Shown piece after piece: positions 14,218 to 24,666 of a stretch of DNA of 64,000 nt. Location: NCBI RefSeq assembly GCF_000143415.4, contig NW_003314296.1, positions 787,645 to 851,644 on the forward strand. The letters are read 5' to 3'. The DNA comes from Selaginella moellendorffii (Eukaryota > Streptophyta > Lycopodiopsida > Selaginellales > Selaginellaceae). The notes under the pieces are model-generated. The model ran no database searches, was not told the origin of the DNA, and worked only from the letters and a program-made list of their open reading frames with translations. The position numbers and the translations under genes are program-made. Numbering within the stretch: the stretch's first letter is position 1; each line of letters starts with the position of its first letter.

Positions 14218-14703
14218 ACAAGTTTTCAAGTTTCCGGCCTGTCTTACATCTCGAATGGATGAAGATGATGAGTAAGGATGGGCAAAAAGTCTGAACACCA
14301 GTACACAATAATCTACCGATGTTTGTTCCAACAGTTTCGCTTTGAAATTTGTTCCAGAGTTTCAAGCGTGTTAGTCTCCCCGAGAATCTGGGCCTACAAG
14401 CAGCAGACTTTTGGGACCCCTCCAAGTAGCGATTTGGAGGTACTCTACAATACAGGAGAAGATTTCTGACTTTTATTTCAGAGAATTGGAATTTAAGGCA
14501 AACAGATAGAACATATCTATCAATTGCACAGCTGGATTCGTACTGAGATGAGATGCCTGGACGCAGTCAAGAACGACAGATCAAACGAATGGTTGGTTTC
14601 ATTCAAAAATCGCTCGTAAAAAGCTGGTGGTGGTACAAGAGCAGAGTAAGAAGAGATCAAAGTTTATGTATACTTATACGTGAGTGTCTGTTGTTCCAGG
14701 GAC
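14218..14703. other. Convergent intergenic region, NAD-ME and KCS 3' flanks
   Basis: No coding signal is seen. It holds the 3' ends of two converging genes. Short open frames here lack homology. Confidence 0.5.
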
Positions 14704-16236
14704 TCAAATTTCGACAGCGTCTGGAATGCGTACCGGGTATTTGTCAATGCAGTCCTCCCACGGCCCGTGGCTCGGCGGCTTGATGCTCCGCAACGCCCTC
14801 CACACGGCGCTGTTACACTTGAACCCACTCCCAAACGCAATCTGCCACACCCGGTCGCCCCGCTTCACCCGGCCTTTCGCCTCGAGGTACGCCAGCTCGT
14901 ACCATATCGACGACGACGACGTGTTTCCAAATCTGTGCAGCGTCATCCTCGACGCCTCCACATGACGCTCCGTCAGCTGCAGGTTCTTCTCCAGCTCGTC
15001 GATCACGGCCCGGCCGCCGGCGTGGATGCAAAAGTGCTCGAACGCCAGCTTGAAGTCGGGTATGTAAGTCTTGAACCGGTTCTTACGCTTGGTGAGCTTC
15101 CGCAGGACGAGCACCACGAAGAAGATGATCTGCTCGGACAGCGGCAGTACCAGCGGGCCCAGCGTCGTGATGTTGGTCTTGAGAGCGTCCCCGGCGATGG
15201 CCATGAGCTCCTTGGACAGCGAGACTCCCATCTTTCCATCGCCATCTTGCTCCTGGTAAACACATCCATAGCACTTATCGTCGGCTCCCTTGTGCGTTCT
15301 TACAGTGTGGACGAGCTCGTACTTCGCTCGGTGCCTCTTGGCGCGGCGATTCGTGAGCAGCAGCGCGGCGCCACCCATCCGGAAGAGGCAGTTCGGGATG
15401 AGCATGCTGCGCTGGTTGCCGGAGTACCAGTTCTGGGTGATGTTCTCGGTGCTCACCACCAGCGCGTACGTTCTCCGCTCCACCTGGAGGATGTCCCTGG
15501 CCAGATCCACAGCGATGACGCCGGCGCTACAGCCCATCCCGCCGAGGTTGTAGCTCTTGATGTTCCCTCGCATCTTGTAGCGATTGATGATCATGGCTGA
15601 CAGGGAAGGCGTGGGATTGAAGAGGCTGCAATTGACGACGAGCACGCCGATGTCCTTGGGCCGGATCCCGGTGCGCTGGAGGAGCTCGTCCACGGCTCCA
15701 AACATCACCTCCTCGGCCTCGAGGCGGGCAGTGGCCATACACGCGCGCGAGGGGAGCTCGTGCAGCGCCGCCGGGAGGTACGTCTCCTCGCCCAGCCCGG
15801 CGCGCGAGAGGATCTTGCGCTGGAAGTCGAGGCTGCGATCGTCGAAGTGGCCCGAGAGGCGCGAGTGCTCCATGAAGCGCTGGAACTTGACCTCGAGGTG
15901 GGGGGGCGGGAGGTAGCAGGAGAAGTCGAGGAGGAAGACGGGGCGGGGGCGGGAGATGGCGTAGGCGGTGGCGGCGAAGACGAGCAATGCGGAGCAGAGG
16001 AGGACGCTGAGGAGATTGAGCTGGAGGTGGCGGCAGAGGTGGAGGATCTGGTCGGGGCCGAGGCGAGTGGCCTCGAGGAGGACGGCGAGGAGGAGCGGGA
16101 CGAGGAGGAGAGTGAGGAGGTGAGTGATGAGGTAGTGGTAGCCCAGCTTCACGTACTTGAGATTGACGCCCTGGAGGAAATCGGGGAGGCGGCGAGCGCT
16201 GCTACTAGTGCTTTGGATCTGGAGCTCCACAGCCAT
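14704..16236 (-). CDS. 3-ketoacyl-CoA synthase (fatty-acid elongase condensing enzyme)
   Basis: This is an intronless 510-aa protein, the usual length for plant KCS. It condenses malonyl-CoA with long-chain acyl-CoA in the ER elongase, feeding cuticular wax, suberin and sphingolipid synthesis. Two hydrophobic segments (about residues 36-56 and 74-94) match the two N-terminal membrane spans. The FAE1/KCS catalytic triad is intact: Cys236 in GGMGCSAG, His405 in HFCIHAGG and Asn438 in RFGNTSSSS. The spacing is nearly that of Arabidopsis FAE1 (C223/H391/N424). It is GC-rich with strong third-position bias, which creates long open antisense frames that are not genes. It looks closest to the KCS4/9/11 clade. 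The 5' leader carries a CT-rich tract at 16256-16322. Confidence 0.95.
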   Translation of the reverse strand: MAVELQIQSTSSSARRLPDFLQGVNLKYVKLGYHYLITHLLTLLLVPLLLAVLLEATRLGPDQILHLCRHLQLNLLSVLLCSALLVFAATAYAISRPRPVFLLDFSCYLPPPHLEVKFQRFMEHSRLSGHFDDRSLDFQRKILSRAGLGEETYLPAALHELPSRACMATARLEAEEVMFGAVDELLQRTGIRPKDIGVLVVNCSLFNPTPSLSAMIINRYKMRGNIKSYNLGGMGCSAGVIAVDLARDILQVERRTYALVVSTENITQNWYSGNQRSMLIPNCLFRMGGAALLLTNRRAKRHRAKYELVHTVRTHKGADDKCYGCVYQEQDGDGKMGVSLSKELMAIAGDALKTNITTLGPLVLPLSEQIIFFVVLVLRKLTKRKNRFKTYIPDFKLAFEHFCIHAGGRAVIDELEKNLQLTERHVEASRMTLHRFGNTSSSSIWYELAYLEAKGRVKRGDRVWQIAFGSGFKCNSAVWRALRSIKPPSHGPWEDCIDKYPVRIPDAVEI

Positions 16237-16417
16237 GGTATGGTGCTCGTCCCTCCCTTCTCTCCCCCTCTTTTCTTCTTTTTCTCTCTCTTTCTCTCTC
16301 CCTCTCTCTCTCTTCTCTCTTCGCGAGCGAATAAGAGCCCTAGGGGAGCATATTCGCGGAAATATAGTGATGCTGGCGTGGCACGTGACGTGGCAAAAGT
16401 GAAAGTGATTTCTTTCT

Positions 16418-16775
16418 TTGATTTTCTTCTTTGATTTATTCTTGAGCTCTGGAGCACTATCTGAAGTTCCAAACTGTTTCTTTTAGTTTTTAGATCTAGC
16501 ATTGCTCCTCTTCTCGAGGTCCTGATGCTTCTTAGTTGGGCATCACAAGCTTTTGCGAAAGTTGGGCACCACAAGATTTAAAACATGCGAAAGTTCTCTT
16601 TTTTCTTTTCTTCTTTCATTTCTTGTGCTCTGGAGCATTATCTAAAATTCCAGCCATTCATTTTTTTTTCTACGAGATAATCTTTAGATGAGAGTTATCC
16701 TTTATTTTTCTTTGATTTCTTCTTTGATTTCTTGAGCTCTGGGGCACTATCTAAAGTTCCAACCATTTTTCTTAG
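16418..16775. repeat. Three degenerate direct repeats downstream of the SAC gene
   Basis: A unit of about 50-70 bp, with a T-rich run followed by GAGCTCTGGAGCACTATCT then AAGTTCCAA, appears near 16440, 16625 and 16733 with substitutions. The copies lie between the KCS start and the SAC stop. Nothing else is seen in this 547-bp gap except the KCS leader. Confidence 0.55.
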
Positions 16776-16783
16776 AGCTCGTG

Positions 16784-19706
16784 CTAGGAGATGAGCTTGC
16801 ACAGGCGTGGTCTCGAGCAAAACTGGCGACCATTTAATCTGACAGCCGACACGATGCTAGCGGTGAGTGTCGCCCACACAACAGCGTTGAAGAGCTGGCC
16901 TGGATCTTTCTCCACTGCAGATCGAAGCGACACAATCTGAGGCGGCGGCAAACAAGTGGAAGCACTTTTACCTCTTCTCAGGGATAAAGCCGAGCACACG
17001 AAAAACAGTAGTATCAAACTTGTGGCAAGCGGCATGCACTGCAAGCGCAAAAGCGACGCGAAACTCTCAGTACAAGACCAACAAGCAAAACAGTGGTCCT
17101 TAACTGTGATCGCTTCGTGCAGCCCAAAGGGGAAAGGAGACGGCTTTCCACGCGTAACAACATAGTGTCCAGCGACAAGGTCCATCGCGTCCTGGAAGAA
17201 AAAAGGAAGCAACAAGGAAGCTGGAAGAAAATTGAGGCTTTGTACCTGTCGAGCACCGTCCTTGAAATTGTTGAGGTAGTAGCGGGTCAGAGCGCTGATT
17301 CCGTCTTGTATAAAGCCCGAAATTGTCCGCCTTCCGTGTCTACAAAAGCCAGCGTCCAAAAGTTAGCGATCTAGCACACGAGAAAGTAAAAGAAAACAAT
17401 CTTTCACAGTGGCGATTCACCGGACAAAGTCTCCTTTTAGAGCTGGTGTTCCCGTGTACTGCATCACCGTGATCGGCCCATACTGTTTCACGTGAAAGGG
17501 ATTAGACAAGGAGGAAACAAAGAAAGGAAAGATTATTACAATGGTTGAAGTGCTTCTCAAGGCAAGGATGATGATCGATTTTTTCTTGCAGCTTGAAAAA
17601 CCCGATCTTTTGCAGTTGCGCTTCCAACGCTCTTCTTGCTATCAAGCTCTGAAACGATAGAAGACCACATTTTCTACTTGAGCTTCATCGGAACATTAAG
17701 AACTTGCCTGTGTTACGTTCACACGATCCAAACAGTCGATACAATTTGTCCTCACAACTCCATTCTGGGCTTGCACAACTTTACGTTCACTATTAACTAG
17801 ATAAAACCTGGACAATATTCTTATATTTGAAATGGTATGAGCAATAATCGTTTTTATACCCTTGCTGCATCAGTTGTTCTGCTATTTGATCATGAAGAGT
17901 AGACAGTTTATCGAAGTGGATTTGACCGCAGACACGATGGAAGTCAAACGGCACATATCTGAAAGTTTCAGCTGAATCATCTGAACATATATCCTGCGCA
18001 AACATACATACTTCAATTTCTCGTTTTCCAGTTTGATCATTGCATTTTTGTATGCCACGCTCAGCACTCCTTCCAATCCTTGCTACGAGACGAAAATGAA
18101 AGGGGACGAAATAAGGGACGAAAATGAAATCAGGGAGTTGCTTCGTGCGAAGGAATTCGACTAGTTACCTGATTAATAAGATCAACAGCCAAAACAGATC
18201 CATACTTCTCACAGAGATCTTGAAAGTGTCGCTCGACCACCTTAGGCTGAGGCACCAAAGCGAATAAGTTTATCAAAGTTTTAGCTGTACCGTTTGGGAT
18301 GGATAGACAGTGCTAAGTACAGGTTTGTAAGTAAGATCCACGATTTGTTCCCAGAGTAGAGGGATTGAGCCCCTGACCTGCAAAAAACATCCCGAGTGAG
18401 AAAAAAAAAAACACAGGAACAATAAAATATCGTATACCAGTACGTAGGATGCTAGATAGCCATCTAGTTCTAGCATTTGCTCGGTTTCAACAAAATTTGC
18501 AACATTCCCTTGAAGGTCGGCGCCTCGTCTCCACATCCGAGTGCCTGAAGCTCATTTATCAGGAAAAGAACAAAAGTAATGAATAGCTCACCAATGCGAT
18601 CTACAGCTCGCCTTGAAATCAGAGAAAGAGTAATAAATCTATCGTTTACCAGGATCTGTTTAGACTGAAAGCGTGGTTTATCGTCAAGGAACAATGTCAT
18701 GCAATATGTACTTGTCTCAAAGGATATTTCCTTGTATCAATGGTAAACTGTAGGATTCTAACTGCATTAAGACAAACTGTGAGTAAGCATCGCGGGGAAA
18801 TAGAGGAAATTGCTCTTACATTGGCCTCCGTCAGAAACTTCAGCATTTCGCGGTTCCACAGGAATTTTGGATCAGCCTACAGAGTAGAAAAATGTCAGTA
18901 TCAATTTCCATAAATACATATAAGCACCTGCTGCCAGAGCGTCTGGCTTCTTTGCACTTTTGATGGATCATGAGATATCTGAGTACTGCGTAGCGTTGTG
19001 TACTACGTTATGTTCTCTACGTCAAAGAAAAATAGCTTACTTCCGTGTTAGATCGACTTCATAAGAGAAGTAGAGGCCCGGCGTGGTCTCGGCAATTTTT
19101 AGAAGACGCAAGTACTGATACTCATCCTTCTTCTGCTAGCAGATCGAAAAACCTTTTAACAGGGCTCACTACTCCTGAATATTATAAGTTTCCTATGGTC
19201 TTCAAAACAAGGAGGTAAAACTTACTTCCTGGAAACTGAGATCGTCACGGACGACACAGTGTAGGAATCGTAAGGACGATGCTCTAAAAACTGGATGGCC
19301 TCGAGATTGTCCAACGCACTCTCTTCCAGTTATAACAAGAATATAGAGCCCTGCAATCGTTGTCATGGCACGCACGAGAAGAAAAAAATTTAAACCTGCC
19401 AAAAGTTTGATAGCTCCAGCAACACCATAGACTATCATAGTTTGCACAGATGTCTGATTTGTCGAAAGAGGTATCTCATCTGAAAATTAAAATAAAAAAA
19501 AAACAAGATCAGCTTGAACAAGGAAAGTTCCGAAGTCCCTTACTAATCAAAGACGGCGTTCCCGTCAACCGGTTTATTGACAGCAATGGACGTCCATCGA
19601 GTGGCCGGAAAACGAAGTGCTCGGGGAGCTCCCACAGTCGCAATTGCCCGCACAACCTCGGCAGTGGGATACATTTCTCGACTTCATCGAACTTCTCCAT
19701 GGTCAC
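16784..19706 (-). CDS. SAC-domain phosphoinositide phosphatase, RHD4/SAC7 type (one exon frameshifted)
   Basis: Nineteen exons were read: 19544-19706, 19396-19479, 19226-19350, 19041-19135, 18928-18985, 18820-18876, 18728-18761, 18592-18672, 18438-18544, 18291-18377, 18169-18240, 18012-18082, 17860-17958, 17708-17807, 17540-17648, 17421-17482, 17246-17339, 17105-17191 and 16784-17038. The family dephosphorylates PI4P at ER/Golgi/secretory membranes. Visible are RMWRRGAD, the catalytic CX5R in NCIDCLDR, TGTPALKGDF, and two C-terminal hydrophobic segments ending in NGRQFCSRP, as in Arabidopsis SAC6-8. Intron 7 is a U12 AT-AC intron, and intron 14 has a GC donor. In exon 16, WADHGD is followed almost directly by QYTGTP in another frame, and a few residues of the usual linker are missing. 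The gene as written would therefore lose its C-terminal membrane anchor unless this is a sequencing error. Confidence 0.85.
18673..18727 (-). other. U12-type AT-AC intron in the SAC phosphatase gene
   Basis: On the minus strand this 55-bp intron starts ATATCCTTTG, contains TTCCTTGAC and ends CCAC. These are the minor-spliceosome 5' site and branch-site consensuses, with the branch A 11 bases before the AC end. Removing it joins LPLIQG to SFQSKQ in frame, matching the QGSF word of plant SAC7. No GT-AG alternative keeps the frame. Confidence 0.85.
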
Positions 19707-20002
19707 TCAAAGAAACCGCACACAACGAGGAAAAAACGCAAGAGAAACAACCTCACCATGCGAAGAACCCTAGAACCCTACCGTTGCGTCCAGAAAATAT
19801 TTCATTCCACCAGCTAGACCAGACCGTACAGGTTTACAATCCGTGTAGGAACTCCATCTGCATAAACGAAAAGTGTTAGCGAAGTAGAGAATGATAAAAG
19901 GGAGGAAAACTTACTTCAAAGTTCCGTGTAGAAGGCCTCACAAACTCAGTTCTTCGCGAAAGCGAGAGTAAAGGCGCTGTTTTATTGAACAAGTTCTAAA
20001 GT

Positions 20003-20582
20003 TCATAGCTTCGAAGGTTTAGGAAATATCTCTGGAGTAAACTTTTGAGCTGCGCTCATACTTCCCTTGATCTTCATTTTACCTCTGCGGGATGAAATAG
20101 AAACAAAAGTTCGAACACGAAAGAAAAACTAAGAGGACAACTTACCTGATAAATGCCATTTGAGGATTCATTTTCCCCATAGCCACGGCCATAAAATCCC
20201 CATCCACAAACGAAAACGTAGCGTCCGGTTTCTCCTCACACGGACCTGTGATAAAATCCATGTAGCTATCCTTGAAAAAAAGAAATAAAAAAGAGCTAGG
20301 CAAAATCCATACATACCTTTGCTAACCTTCGCATTTTTCAAATCCACAACGTAGCTCTCCTCGTCGATCCCGATTTTCTACGCTCGAATCAAGAAATCGA
20401 GAGCGACGACCGTCAATGGAGCACTAAAATCGCAATCGATCACTCACCTTGGGCGACACATTGATCTGATAGACCAATCCAATCTTCTTCTTGAGCTCCT
20501 CGCCGGCTCCCGTCTCCAAATGCTTCGCCATTTGATCCATGAGCTCGGCCGACCGGAGCTTCGATCCATCCGACACCGCCAT
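20003..20582 (-). CDS. Sterol carrier protein 2 (SCP-2), single domain
   Basis: Four exons (20448-20582, 20317-20377, 20146-20245, 20003-20084) give 125 aa, the size of Arabidopsis SCP-2 (123 aa). The product is a small lipid-transfer protein, peroxisomal in plants, that binds fatty-acyl-CoA or sterols. Diagnostic segments are KKKIGLVYQINVSPK, KPDATFSFVDGDF, GKMNPQMAFIRGKMKIKGSM and SAAQKFTPEIFPKPSKL. The C-terminal SKL is a type-1 peroxisomal targeting signal. All exon junctions are GT-AG with matching phase. The gene lies 296 bp upstream of the SAC gene start, on the same strand. The interval between them holds no further coding sequence. Confidence 0.93.
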
Positions 20583-20753
20583 GGAAGAAATCTCTCGCCT
20601 CGCTCGCGCGCTATCAATCGCTGAGCGAAATAAAAAACCCTAGCCCGTGTCTTTCAAAAAACTGCCTCGTGGAGCTTCCTTGAAATAGTAGCAAGCGTTC
20701 GGTGCCATGCTTAGCATCTAAACAGGATTGTTTATCACTAATCTAATCACGTC

Positions 20754-23008
20754 TTAGTGCCCGGCAACGAGCAGCATCTCGAGGTCCTCTAGCGAGCGTC
20801 CTTTCGTCTCCACGACGTTTCTCTTCACGAAAATCGCCGCGAAGAAGCAAACCACTGAGAAGAACGTGTAGAGAACCGATGCTCCAGTAGCGTTGATCAG
20901 CGGGAGAAAGAGCAATCCCACGAAAAAATGCGCTACCTGGAATCACAAACCATGACAGAAGTAAGCTAAAGAAGATCACACACGCTTTGTGCTTACCCAG
21001 TGAACGCACATCGCGAAAGCCATTGCTTTGCCTCTTATGCGAATGGGAATGATCTCCGGTAGTAGCAGCGCTGGAACTGGACCCGCTCCAGAAGCGAAGG
21101 AGAAAACATAGCTGCATGGATTCGATTCACAAGTCAGTGTCACGTAAAAACCAAAGTGATGAGTGCGCTTACAAGAGAGTTCCTATCAAAGTCGTCGTAG
21201 CACGAATTGGTTTTAAGAAACCAAAAGCTGCTACTGCTGCTTGCATTGCCATCGAGACAGCCTGAGAAAGAAAAACAAAGCCTTAGTCAATACTGACACG
21301 AAAAAAGTGAGCCCAGACCATTCCAGTGAAGCTCCACATCATGAGTTTGCGGCGTCCTAGCCTGTCCATCAAACCTGCTGCTACAAAGGACCCTGAAGAT
21401 GAAATATCAAAGTCAGTTTTCTGCTACTAGAAAGTGAAAACCATACCAACTAGATTGACTGCTCCAACGGAGACCGTGGCAGCCAGATCCGAAGAGACTC
21501 CAGCACTCTTCAGCACGGTCGAAGAAAAGTAGAAAATGGCGTTGATACCAGAGAACTGCTGCAAAGCAAACAATCCTCCTCCCAGCAAAACAGCTGAAGT
21601 TCAAACATGGTCATGTAAACCACTGTCATGCAAACAATAAGTCATGTACCTCTCACGTAACGCCTATCCAGCAACTCTTTCCACGGAGCAATCATCTCTA
21701 AATCATCTGATTGTTCGCTCTGGACAAGCTCCGACATTGCTGCCTTAGCGTGAGCTGCTCCCCACAGCCGTTCAAGTTCGTGCTCTGCTTCATACCAGCG
21801 AGAATTCTGGAGAGGTTTAGTTGGTACAGAATAGACAAGGAAGAATCGAGTAAACTCACCTTAAACAGCCACCTCGGACTTTCGGCACAGAACTCCATTC
21901 CTAGTAGCAGTAAGGCAGCGGGAAGCGTAGAGATCCAGAAGCACGCTCTCCACCTGAAAGAAAGAAGCGAGCTGGTTTAACAAAATAAATTCGGCTAAAG
22001 CTTGTTACCAGTCCGGGGTGGAGCTTATGGGAAGACCAACTATAAGAGCTGCAAGGAGACCAATACATGTAGCAGTCTGAGGAAAGCTTCCAAAAGACCC
22101 TCGGACTTGAGTTGGCGAAACCTGAGCAAAACAAGCAAACGTCACTCATAGTTGGCCTGGCAAACAAGCTTACCTCCGAGACATAGAGCGCGAGAACTGG
22201 AGCACCAATGCCTAGACCGCATCCAACGAGCAGCCGACCAACAAGCATAGACGCGAGATTCCATGCCTTTGCACTGTAAAGTTCACAAAGCTATATGAAA
22301 AATTCGCGAGCTTTCTTTCACGTACCTGAGAATTGGACCGAGCACCATGGGAATAGCGCACAGTTGAAAAGCTCTCCGGCGCCCGAGACGATCCGCCACA
22401 GTGCCGCTGATTGCACATCCAGCAAAAGCGCCTATCAAGCATACACTCACAACAAAGCCTGCGAGCTCCAGGCATTCCAACTGAGACAACTTTGCACACA
22501 AGTACTCGTTCCAACATAAAAAATTCTAGCTAGCTACAATACAAAGAAGAAAGAACCACTACTACACACCTTGAGCGAGAGAGTTTTCACCAAAGCCAAG
22601 ATCTCTGGAAATGTAAGGTAGAGGGATGTTCACGACCCTGGGATGAGAAGCCACGAAGAAGATAAATGAAAAGAGAGTCAAGAAAGAAGAAAGCTTTCCC
22701 TACCCAATGTGATAGCCAAACAAGGCCGAGATGATGAGCGCAACGCAGATGTGTGGCAGCGACAAATGCCATGGAACTGGCTGGTTTGCCTGCTCTTGAT
22801 CTGGATCAAAACCATGCCGATAATCTCTCAAGCGCGCGCAAATCTTGGGAAAGCAAATTCTCTGACCTGCATTCGTTGCAACGATTCCATCCATCGAAGG
22901 AAGCTCTCGCGACGGCCGCTTGTACAGCGAGAAGGATCTCATCATCTTGTCTGGATCGCCGACGCATGGAATTCCGCTCGTGAGAAGATTAGAGCTGGGA
23001 ACCGACAA
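20754..23008 (-). CDS. Hexose transporter, SGB1/plastidic-glucose-transporter-like (MFS)
   Basis: Twelve exons: 22704-23008, 22570-22637, 22326-22458, 22174-22273, 22009-22121, 21860-21953, 21650-21806, 21447-21593, 21319-21392, 21173-21261, 20997-21111 and 20754-20936. They sum to 526 codons (525 aa). A methionine 21 codons further in (MMRSFSLYKR) gives 504 aa, closer to Arabidopsis SGB1 (about 495), and may be the true start. Sugar-porter marks are FGYHIG, DRLGRRR, VGRLLVGCGLG, CAESPRWLFK, LQQFSGINAIFYFSS, DRLGRRK and the C-terminal VVETKGRSLE. Blocks such as TATCIGLL and FYFSSTVLKSAGV are closer to SGB1 (Golgi, suppressor of G-protein beta) than to pGlcT. Twelve membrane spans are expected. 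It is divergent from SNRNP40. Confidence 0.9.
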
Positions 23009-23380
23009 AACCTATACCATGAGATCTCGATCGCGGCGCCAAATTCCTCACCGCGATGCCGCCATCGCTCCACCCGCATCGATGCCGCGCGCCCCAAGGG
23101 ATTGCCGCCTCGATCACACAAGAAAACCGATGGCATTGGAGCTTAAGAAGCTCCAATCAAACGAACAAATCTCCTCCGTTGGATGCGTCTACGTGTCAGA
23201 CATACGATGTGATGCCACATCCGACGGCCAGGCGTCGCCACGTGTCAACACGTACAGACTTCGCAGTGAAATGGGAAAAAGTGGAACCGTTTTTAAAGCT
23301 ATTATCAAACCGGTAAAGATTTTAGGGTTTTTCGTTATTTTTTAGGGCTCTTCGCGCTAGGGATTTTGGGCAGCTCGGCG
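23009..23380. promoter_or_regulatory. Divergent promoter between SGB1-like and SNRNP40
   Basis: This 372-bp interval carries CACGTGTCAACACGT near 23239 and ACGTGTCAG near 23191 (G-box/ABRE-like cores). A reverse telo-box TTTAGGGTTTTT is near 23321. No TATA box is obvious. Shared regulation is inferred from the layout. Confidence 0.45.
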
Positions 23381-24421
23381 ATGAAGCGCCCGGAGGAAGA
23401 TGGCGCCATTGTCCCCGCCAAGCGCGCTAGAACAGAGCTAGAGGAGGTAAGCGGCAGCGACGGCAAGCAGATCCGGCACTTCAATGGCGTCCGCCGCACT
23501 TCCAGCCTCGAATCGCCGACGATGCTGCTCAGCGGCCACGCCGGGGCGATTTACACCATGAAATTCCACCCGCGCGGCGACGTGATCGCGTCGGGGAGCT
23601 TCGACAAGGATATTTTCCTCTGGCGCGTCACCGGCCCCTGCGAGAATTTCATGGTGCTCAAGGGCCACCGGAACGGCGTGCTAGACGTGCATTGGATGCT
23701 CGACGGCGGCCAGATCGTGTCCGCGAGCCCGGACAAGACGGTGAGGGCCTGGGACGCGGACACCGGGCGCCAGATCAAGAAGATGGCCGAGCACTCCTCC
23801 TTCGTCAATGCGTGTTGCCCGGTGAAGAAAGGCCCGCCTTTGCTCGTCAGCGGCTCCGACGATGGCACCGCCAAGCTCTGGGACCTCCGCCGCCGGGGCT
23901 GCATCCAGACGCTCCCAGACAAGTACCAAGTCACGGCAGTGGGCTTCTCCGAGGCGGCGGACAAGGTTTTCTCCGGAGGGATCGACAACGAAGTGAAAGT
24001 CTGGGATCTTCGCAAGAACGAGGTGGTGATGCATCTCCAGGGACACCTTGATACGATCACAGGGATGGAGCTCAGCCCGGATGGATCGTTCTTGCTCACG
24101 AACTCGATGGACTCGACGCTGAAGATCTGGGATCTTCGTCCCTACGCTCCACAGAACCGGTGCGTGAAGACTTTCACTGGGCACGTCCACACGGTGGAGC
24201 AGAATCTGCTCAAGTGTAGCTGGTCGCCGGATGGGAACAGGGTGACGTCCGGGAGCGGGGACCGTATGGTCTACATCTGGGATACGTCCAGCCGCCGGAT
24301 CTTGTACAAGCTTCCGGGACACACGGGGTCTGTGAACGAGTCCGTGTTCCACCCGACGCAGCCGATCATCGGCTCGTGTAGCAGTGACAAGCAAATCTAT
24401 CTTGGCGAGATTGAGCCGTGA
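23381..24421 (+). CDS. SNRNP40: U5 snRNP 40-kDa WD40 protein (Prp8-binding protein)
   Basis: This is an intronless 346-aa protein; the ATG at 23381 is the first methionine in the frame. It contains seven WD40 repeats, with readable GH...WD/WR endings such as SGHAGAIYTMKF...DIFLWR and SGSDDGTAKLWDLRRRG. The order and wording (SASPDKTVRAWD, MAEHSSFVNACCP, RPYAPQNRCVK, LPGHTGSVNE, SCSSDKQIYLGEI) match the spliceosomal U5-40K protein of plants and animals, which contacts PRP8. A 30-residue basic/acidic N-terminus precedes the first repeat. Antisense open frames of over 180 aa within it are composition shadows. Confidence 0.95.
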   Translation: MKRPEEDGAIVPAKRARTELEEVSGSDGKQIRHFNGVRRTSSLESPTMLLSGHAGAIYTMKFHPRGDVIASGSFDKDIFLWRVTGPCENFMVLKGHRNGVLDVHWMLDGGQIVSASPDKTVRAWDADTGRQIKKMAEHSSFVNACCPVKKGPPLLVSGSDDGTAKLWDLRRRGCIQTLPDKYQVTAVGFSEAADKVFSGGIDNEVKVWDLRKNEVVMHLQGHLDTITGMELSPDGSFLLTNSMDSTLKIWDLRPYAPQNRCVKTFTGHVHTVEQNLLKCSWSPDGNRVTSGSGDRMVYIWDTSSRRILYKLPGHTGSVNESVFHPTQPIIGSCSSDKQIYLGEIEP

Positions 24422-24666
24422 GAGATCTTGGCAAGGCGATCCAGGTGCGTTGTCTCATTTTGTTTTAGAAGTTTTCTAACACTTTTCTCTGTGGTTTGTT
24501 TCCAGATTTCCAGCAAGGGTGAGCTCCTAGAGCAGTGAGAAAGTTTCAGATTTCCAGAAAGGTTGAGCTCCAAGTGTAGTGAGAAATTTTCTTTTTGCCT
24601 CTGTTGTAAAACTAACCTTCGTGCAATCTTTTGATTTAAAAGCTTATAGAACACAGCTACTTTCAT

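Noticed and set aside
14680-16434. Long + strand open frames (306 and 224 codons) opposite the KCS gene
   Set aside because: They are shadows of the GC-rich KCS coding strand, with arginine- and histidine-rich or glutamate-rich composition and no domain.
18470-18700. Reading straight through the U12 intron as one exon
   Set aside because: A frame stays open in part, but it would insert residues absent from the family and conflicts with the upstream frame. AT-AC splicing restores the homologous sequence exactly.
23551-24394. Minus-strand frames (182 and 237 codons) across SNRNP40
   Set aside because: They are antisense shadows of a conserved WD40 gene.
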